Shown piece by piece: positions 57,559 to 64,000 of a stretch of DNA of 64,000 bases. Origin of the DNA: Acephala macrosclerotiorum. Lineage: Eukaryota; Ascomycota; Leotiomycetes; Helotiales; Mollisiaceae. The stretch covers positions 1 through 64,000 of the forward strand of contig MU119422.1 of the NCBI GenBank assembly GCA_014904845.1, in the 5' to 3' direction. The notes under the pieces are model-generated. The model was given only the letters and a program-made list of their open reading frames with translations, was not told where the DNA came from and did no database searches. The position numbers and the translations under genes were made by a program. Within the stretch, counting starts at the first letter, position 1. Each line of letters starts with the position of its first letter.

Positions 57559-58482
57559 CTTGAATTAATTTAATAAGTCTTTAACGTATTTGAGCTGAGT
57601 GCCGAGAAAGAAGGATCTGAGGGGAACCCGCTGCTATTATAGACGCATCGAGGGTATTGTTTACGCGATTGTCAACATGATGTCATATGGTACTGACGTT
57701 AGCACGGCGCCAGATCAAGTGATGATCAGCACTAAGCCCTTGCCCACCAGTAGTGTATCAAAACGCCGATCCGAGTTGGGATCCAGATGCAACTTCTTTT
57801 GATCTATGGTGGTTTCTGCAAGCTCCCCGGATTTTACTGGTGGTACTTGTTCAGTGAAGCAGTTGTCGCCTTCACGATGCAGCTTAGCGAGTCAAAATAG
57901 GGTCCAGGTTGAGGACCCTCTGCCGAATTCGTGGAATAATAATGGGAGGTTGTGTCCTGCCTCACGATGATGCATCTTTATGAGGGGCGATATATCGTAG
58001 AAGTGATAAAGAATGCACAGAAATCTAAAGGCATGATGGAATTTGTATCATATTCCATGTACTAGCTGGCAGCTGTGCGTCGGCTAGAGCCATGATAATG
58101 TTTGGCCCTCGTGCATCCTGCGCTGGTGTTGGTGGCGGGGTTGAGTCTGGTAGAATGAAAGAGGGGATGAGGTTGTTTACAGAACATTCATAGCCAGCCA
58201 GGGTCGTCGGCTTGCGAGATTCTACCAGCTTGAACGGCCGAACGTGTGCCGTTCGAACAAATACTCCATAGCAGCACAGACAATCCCAAGAGCACGACAG
58301 ACGAAGGGAAATCGAACATTCACACAACTAATATCCGGGTAGGCACTTGCCGAAACACTGCATTCTGACCTCGTAAATCCAGCAAAGCAGAGACATCAAA
58401 AAAGCACAAAACCACATGTGGTATCTCATTCATTATCATCACCATACTCCAATAGCATCCCTCCTGCCTCCCGTATCACACT
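57559..58482. other. Intergenic, about 920 bp
   Basis: Promoter of the DUF7726-like gene and downstream region of the sirtuin. A 100-codon minus frame at 58,025-58,327 is not supported. Confidence 0.4.
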
Positions 58483-61400
58483 CTAATTCACCACCTCCAT
58501 AGCATCATGCCACTCCTCCGGACTACTACTCATCAAAGCCCCAATCGAACAATTCCTCTTGATCCTTTGACTAACCGGCGTCATCGGTTCTTCCGATTCC
58601 ACCACCACAATCGTATTCTCCTGCTCCTGCTCCTCTCCCAATTGCACCACCGGCTCTTGCTGCTCCGGTAAACCCTGTTCCACCTGAACATCCGACTCTC
58701 CGTTGTCAACAATCGTCTCCGCACTACTAAACCTCCTACTAGCTCTCGTCCCATACCCATGATTCGGCCTAGGTTGAGGTTTAGGTTTCTCTTCAGTCTT
58801 CGGCTTGCTTATCGGAGTGTGTATTGGGATCGTTGATCCGGAAGGAGGAAGGGAAACCAAATTCATTTTATCAAGAGGCCAGGTACCGACATTCGGAAGG
58901 TGGTTTGAGGAGCTGGAGAAGGCGAAGGGCTTCAGGTAGTCGGGGATATTGGTGACTTTGTACTTGTTGAATGGGATTCGGAGTTCGGTGGGTGGAGGTG
59001 GGATGGCGGAGAGGTCGGGTGCCTTTAACCGGAGGTCTTGCCAGATTTTTGAGACGAGATAGGCTATGTTCCTTTTGTCTTCTTCCGTCTCAATGTACTC
59101 CTCTGGCTGGGACTTTCGCTTATTCGATTTCGCTTTCGTCGCAGCTTTGGCAGGTTTTTTCGAAGGTTCGGGTCTCTTGGTCTTCGGTTGTCCCTTCTTA
59201 CTGGGAACTTTCGAATTCGTCTCTTCGTTGGGGAGGGAAACATTGGACACTCGCGAAGGGGCCGGCCAGTACAGGAAACGAGATGCCATTCGTCCGTCTT
59301 CGTCTCGTACTTTACTCAGAGAATCTAGGATTTTGAAAGTCAGATACGCACCGTTGCACTTATCATCCCTCAGTGCCTGGGGTCTCCAACGCTTCGCAGT
59401 CTCCGTCCGATCCTTGCTCTTTTCCTCCACAACGCCCGTCCAGATATCTTCCCTTCGATCTCTCAAGTCCATAACCCATTCGTCACAATCCCACTCCACC
59501 CAATAGTCTATGAAATCTCCCCAGATACTCTCGGACGGCTTTGTCTGATTGACGAACACCACTTTTCCTCCCTTTGTATGTACCGCTTTAGCGAATTCCC
59601 GAATCATTACCTTCAGCCCATGTACACGGAGGCTCGTGCCCATGATCAGAAGAATATCCGGCCCAAGGCCAAGATCGTGGGTGACAATAGGAGAAATTAG
59701 GTTGGAGTGAGGGTGTTCTTCGCCGTAGAGGACCTGGAGATCCGATGTTAGCCATTGTTTGCTTCCATTCAAGAGCATATTCTGGAAATAAGTGCATATG
59801 GCTGGAATATGGCTGGGTTATCCGAGTTGCAAATAAAATGTCCCAGAAAAGAGGACATTCGAAACTGGGTATTTTCACTTACAATGTCTGGTCTTAGACG
59901 TCCAATCGCAAGCCCTCTCCTGCCACGGGTCGTCCGGTTGCTGGAGTTCTCCGTACATGGCCCACAGTCCGGGGCACTGCCTGATAGCATCGCGGACTTG
60001 ATTAGCGGTTCATCCCTACACGTGCATTAGCATTCGATTTTGCACTTTCAATGTCCTCGCGATCTGGAGGTATTCAAACAGAAGAGAAGGTCCAAATAAA
60101 GCTCCGAATCAAGACCAGGGAATACGTACCAGCTAGATGATTTACCGCAGAGAGAACATCTAAGCCGTTGTAGCGATCCGTGGAGTGGCACAACTTCGCA
60201 TCCACCGTTCTGATCGATGTCCGCTCCGATTCCAGACTTTCTCGCTTCTCTTTGTGCTCTTGCGTTGAACCGACCTTTAGAACCGGGGCCTTTCTCAAGC
60301 TCTTGACATAGTCCTTCACGTGCCTCCAGCATATCGATGTTTTGTGTGTAATTTCGTACCAATTTGCCGCCATCGCGAAGGACTCGAAGAAATCTGTGTG
60401 TTTCCGTGGTAGTTGTGACGTTCTGGATCTTCTCCCGCAGACTCGATATGAACATATAGAAGATAGAGGTGGTGAAGGGGTCTTGCCAGATCATGCAATC
60501 GAAAAGATCTCTTCCCTTCAAGTTCGGTAGCGTGCGTGAGGTAGAGAGATCGGATGTAGTTCGTGATAAGCCCGTGGATCGAGAGGATGTCTGTGAGGAG
60601 GGATCGAATTTCTCTGAGGAGCTCTGCGACAAGGTGCTTGTATCGAGGTCCAGCGATAGCTCAGAGGATTCGTTGAATGAGGTATCAGGTAGCTCAGGAG
60701 TATTCGAGGACAGGCTGGTAAGGGAGCTCTCCGTTGATTTAGGGGTACTTGACCGAGAGTTCGTTGTATTGGTAGATCTCGATCTTGAAGAGGGTCGAGG
60801 TTCGTTGTTGGCAGTGTCCAGCCCCTCGCTAAAAGCGCCGGCGACTTGGTCTTCAGGAGATGATATGGGTGAGCTGGCACGTGTAGTAGTGGTATTCGTG
60901 GATCTTGTAGGTGAGTAACGTGGTTCTTGGTCAATTGATCCTGATGCTTCGTCAATGGTGTCGGATTGACCGTCTGGTGCTGCTCTGGCCCCGCTGACTC
61001 TGGACTTGGCTGCGTCCACAGATCTTGAACGAGATGATCCTCGAGAAAGTTCCTTTGCGGGCTCGAGCTTCTCGGTGAGTACGCTGGGTTTGATGTCTAG
61101 AGCTGTCTTAGGGGTGGTTGAGCGAGACTTTGATGTAGTTGTAGACGTTGACGAATGCGGTGTTTTCTCGTTCGTTAATTGGGGATCCTTGGTCACGTCC
61201 ACAACCTGTGCGCTAGGAGTTAAAAGAGCAGTCTCAGTGAGCTTGGGCGTGTTGGAACGGGATTTTGTTGTGTTCACGGATGTTGAACGAGAAGAGCGAC
61301 GTGTGTCTTCTTTTGTGGGGTCGATCTCGGGGTCAATCACGTCGACAACACGGCCGTCTGGCGCTACCACCTCATAATACCAAGTCTTTCGCTTCTTCTT

Positions 61401-61694
61401 AGGCCTGTCGTCAATGTCGAAAGTATTCGACTTTTCCCAAGGTGGATTCAGTAACGCAGCGTCGTACTGAGCTTGAATTAATGAGTAAAGCCCATTCTCG
61501 GAGCGAAAGTCCTACGTGTGTTAGCATTTGGACGTTGAGCTAAGCGAAGCAAAAAGGGGACGACTCACTGGAATACCACAATTTGTGCTAATCCCAGCTC
61601 CAGTTACCACAACCACTTTCTTCGACTTTCCCAGTGCATCTGCAATCTGCTGCAGCTCCAGGTCTGATCCTGGTCCAACTTTAATAGTCGGCAT
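58483..61694 (-). CDS. Sir2-family NAD-dependent deacetylase, Hst3/Hst4 type
   Basis: Exons 61,569-61,694; 60,130-61,511; 59,883-60,015; 58,483-59,733 encode 963 residues. Introns are 57, 114 and 149 bp. Sirtuin motifs in order: VVVVTGAGISTNCGIPDFRS (about 27-46), KGRDLFD (about 372), YTQNID (about 427), the catalytic His in PLHGSL (about 482), zinc ligands CSLCGK and CGPC, RPDIVLYGEEHP, MGTSLRV (about 578) and VNQTKP. It deacetylates histones (H3 Lys56 in yeast Hst3/4) in the nucleus. Between DFRS and KGRDLFD lies a Ser/Thr-rich insertion of about 300 residues with repeats of SRSTNTT-like units. The C-terminal 350 residues are also low complexity with basic clusters. Confidence 0.9.
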
Positions 61695-63226
61695 GATGGT
61701 GGTTGGGTGCAGTACAAAGACAGTGTCTCCTTCTCTCGTGGACAGCTGCTGACAATGCCTCAGTGCTTCTCACAACTCCAAGAAGTCCTGACATGCGATG
61801 ATCCTCAGGGGGGTCTCCAAGTAGGCCAATTCCCTTGATTGTGCTCAATTGCCCCTTCAGTCTCTCGCACCTGGTGTGAGAGCTCCAAAACAATCCGTGT
61901 GGCTCCCCAACTACCTTCAGCAATGTTCTTCACCAGCTTTGACGCGTCCAAAAGGCCTTTATGCGGTGGAAAAGGGGGTTTCCTTAACCTCTACTCCCTC
62001 GCGGTCGTTAAGGCCCGCCTTCAATGACCCACACTTGATATTTGCAGATTTTTGTCAATCTGCTGTAGTTGCTCTTGGAGAACCTGCTGCCTAGAGGGTA
62101 CAGAGACGCTGTAGTTCAGCAACCCCCTCCCAACTCTCTGCTGTCGTACGGCACTTCAGCGCATTGGTGGCTTCAACGGCGAGGCCCAGAAGTACAATTT
62201 CCAAGCAGGTGTATGTTGAGTAAAGTTCCACCAAAGCCTTTCGTCCTTATGTCCCTAGATGTCCTGTTGTCCTGTGTTGTCCAGCACCATCTGCCAGAAT
62301 CTCTAAGTCTCTAGGAGCTTGTGCCTTTGTAGCTTGATATGGAATCAACCCCCCGCCGCACAGTACGTCTGCAGATGTAGAGGATCGTCCAGTGTATGAT
62401 CCGCAAGCATAGGGGCTGGTAGGTAGGAGGAGGTATTGAAGTTGGCGCGGGCGTGGTACGAAAACGCGGTGCTGATATTCTCTTCCGGACGCGACTTAGT
62501 GCTCTTCTTGGTGTCTTACTGCTTCTCTCTCTGCGCGAATCATAAACTTTCGCAGAACCACGCGAGAGGAACGTCGTTGACAGGGACAGTGAAGATGTAA
62601 TGGCGGTGGCAGGATTGAGGTTCAACAAGTCGCGTCTCCATTTAGATCGGTGGACGCATGTTTATGCGCACGGTTCACCACCTCGGGCCGTTAGCCTCCG
62701 GCGCTATAGTTCCCCACTGGTTCCTCGACTGCTGATTGCGATCTTCCTTCTCTTCATAATGATTCACGAGTCCCAAGCTCGAGTAACACAACGAGCTGAT
62801 GTGCTGTTATGATGGCGGGACGCTGCATGTAATTGCAAATTCAGCCCTATGGCTGGGACTCACACCTCGAAACCTCAACACCCACCTGTCACCGGAAGTT
62901 TTCAAGCAGGATGTTTGATCTTTACCAGCAGCTGCTGGCTGAAGACTCTGTTCTTGCTGTTCGTCTACATTGTCGTTGGTTTGCAGAAAGCCCCGTGTGC
63001 CATGGAATCATTGACAGCATGGATTGACAAGCTAGTACTTGAAGTCATGTTCAAACTCTAAACGTGGAAGACCCCTCTATAATCCTCATCATGCCGTCTG
63101 CCACGGCGAAGGCATCTTGCTCAATTCTATTTGCCGTTGAAAGTCTACACTATTCGTTGCCTTTTCGTTTCATTGTGGTGGAAAAATCTCGACTTCGTCT
63201 GTGCTGACATTTTGCACTAAGCTGGT
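61695..63226. other. Long divergent intergenic region, about 1.5 kb
   Basis: Promoters of the sirtuin (minus) and the Trp-rich gene (plus). A 105-codon Arg/Ser-rich minus frame (62,311-62,628) lacks an ATG start and any domain; it could be an exon but I cannot support a gene. Confidence 0.4.
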
Positions 63227-63931
63227 ATGCCGAAGCTCCAGGTTGTTTGGCCAAAAGATGGCCCAGGAGGCTCCAAGAAACGAGGCTTTGTCAAGGGACT
63301 TCGTGACATAGTAGGCGGCAAAGGGCCAGACATGTTCCTTCAGCGCAAAGGAGACGGCACAGCGATCGCGCCTGAGCAATGGGGCAACTGGTAAGATCAA
63401 GCCTATCTTCTTGGTCGATCAGCTGCTCATTGTGTTAGGGATTCGTACCATAATGCTGGGATAGATGTCCTGGAGAGATCAAATCCCAACCGTCTCTTGA
63501 CCAGTTCCAGAGGGTCAAAGAGATACGACCCCAGGACTCGAACATACAAGCACTGGGCATGGCCGAATGATTGGAATGGCCAGGGCTCCCAATTCGTGGG
63601 TCTTGGTCCGAATGGTGTTGGATATCCAAGATTCACACAACGCGAACAACGGTACATTCAGCGCCAACAGAGGCGCGGACGGCCTCTTGATTTTGAGAAG
63701 CTTGACCATTGGAATCACAACGGACCAGAGGTTTGTTCTCCTATGAATATATGATGCTCGTGTGTTGATGGTCCGCAGAGATTTCGACAAGAGCACGACT
63801 GGTTCTGGCAGGAAGCCCATAGGTTAGGAACCAACCGGTTATTTGGGCCACTTGGAATGCGCATGGGTCCTGATCCCAGTCTCCTAATGCATCAAGAATT
63901 GCCGTATGACCCAGTCAGTTGGAATTGGTAG
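63227..63931 (+). CDS. Trp-rich hypothetical protein
   Basis: Exons 63,227-63,390; 63,439-63,730; 63,779-63,931 with two 48-bp introns give 202 residues. The start (ctggtATGCCG) opens MPKLQVVWPKDGPGGSKKRG, basic. The middle is rich in Trp, Asn and Gly (HWAWPNDWNGQGSQF) and the C-terminus reads FGPLGMRMGPDP...PYDPVSWNW. Both introns keep the frame and end a coherent protein, so the model is likely right. There is no signal peptide or membrane segment. I do not recognise the family. Confidence 0.7.
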
Positions 63932-64000
63932 GAGCCAGTGTCAATGCCGTTGCTTGACTTAGGCCCCGTGATTGAGGCGGAACATAAATAGCAAACTTGG

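Noticed and set aside
63170..63820. Minus-strand frames over the Trp-rich gene
   Set aside because: The plus-strand three-exon model gives a coherent protein with consensus splice sites; the minus frames do not.

Overview
The window looks like a chromosome segment of a filamentous ascomycete (Pezizomycotina; Leotiomycetes is only a guess). The evidence is short introns (about 45-90 bp) with GTRAGT donors, CTRAC/CTGAC branch sites and YAG acceptors, fungal-type transporters and enzymes, and a hard split between AT-rich DNA mutated in the manner of RIP (repeat-induced point mutation) and gene-bearing DNA of balanced composition. No bacterial-style operons, rRNA or CRISPR arrays were seen. Gene models were spliced by eye. 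Layout: 1-16,967 is an AT-rich, gene-free compartment. Its best-defined piece is a complete but dead LTR retrotransposon (10,541-16,819) with two 208-bp LTRs and a 5-bp target duplication; the LTRs differ only by transitions. From about 16,968 the composition changes abruptly. 16,968-19,804 holds fragments of hAT-like and mariner-like miniature elements and two disrupted copies of one gene family (D). 20,084-36,199 is an ordinary, intact gene region: a DHA1-type MFS pump, an MFS sugar transporter, a GH95 alpha-L-fucosidase, a GH1 beta-glucosidase, a GDSL esterase, a PHO84-type phosphate symporter and a membrane-anchored M20 carboxypeptidase. The sugar transporter, GH95 and GH1 genes form a plausible intracellular glycan-use module: import of oligosaccharides, removal of fucose and cleavage of beta-glucosides. 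The transporter and GH95 share a 589-bp divergent promoter containing paired CreA-type sites. 36,600-55,520 is the unusual part. It carries interleaved, diverged copies of at least three unrecognised families: A, with a Cys/His-rich probable zinc-binding module; B, with a conserved first intron; and C, a small proline-rich ORF with a duplicated promoter. A CCHC-knuckle-like gene also lies here. Many copies are preceded, about 85-190 bp upstream and always in the same orientation relative to the gene, by an E-box-containing element close to CACGTGARCGCAGCCTTGC. Several members, and a neighbouring short-chain dehydrogenase and DUF1772 gene, carry premature stops and one-base frameshifts; most of the stops are of the kind CpA-to-TpA mutation makes. 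55,940-56,242 is a complete 303-bp hAT-type MITE. 56,791-63,931 returns to intact single-copy genes: a DUF7726-like protein, an Hst3/Hst4-type sirtuin with a large low-complexity insertion, and a Trp-rich hypothetical protein. The most noteworthy candidate is the A/B/C array with its shared, oriented promoter element, which looks like a lineage-specific co-regulated gene cluster under mutational decay.
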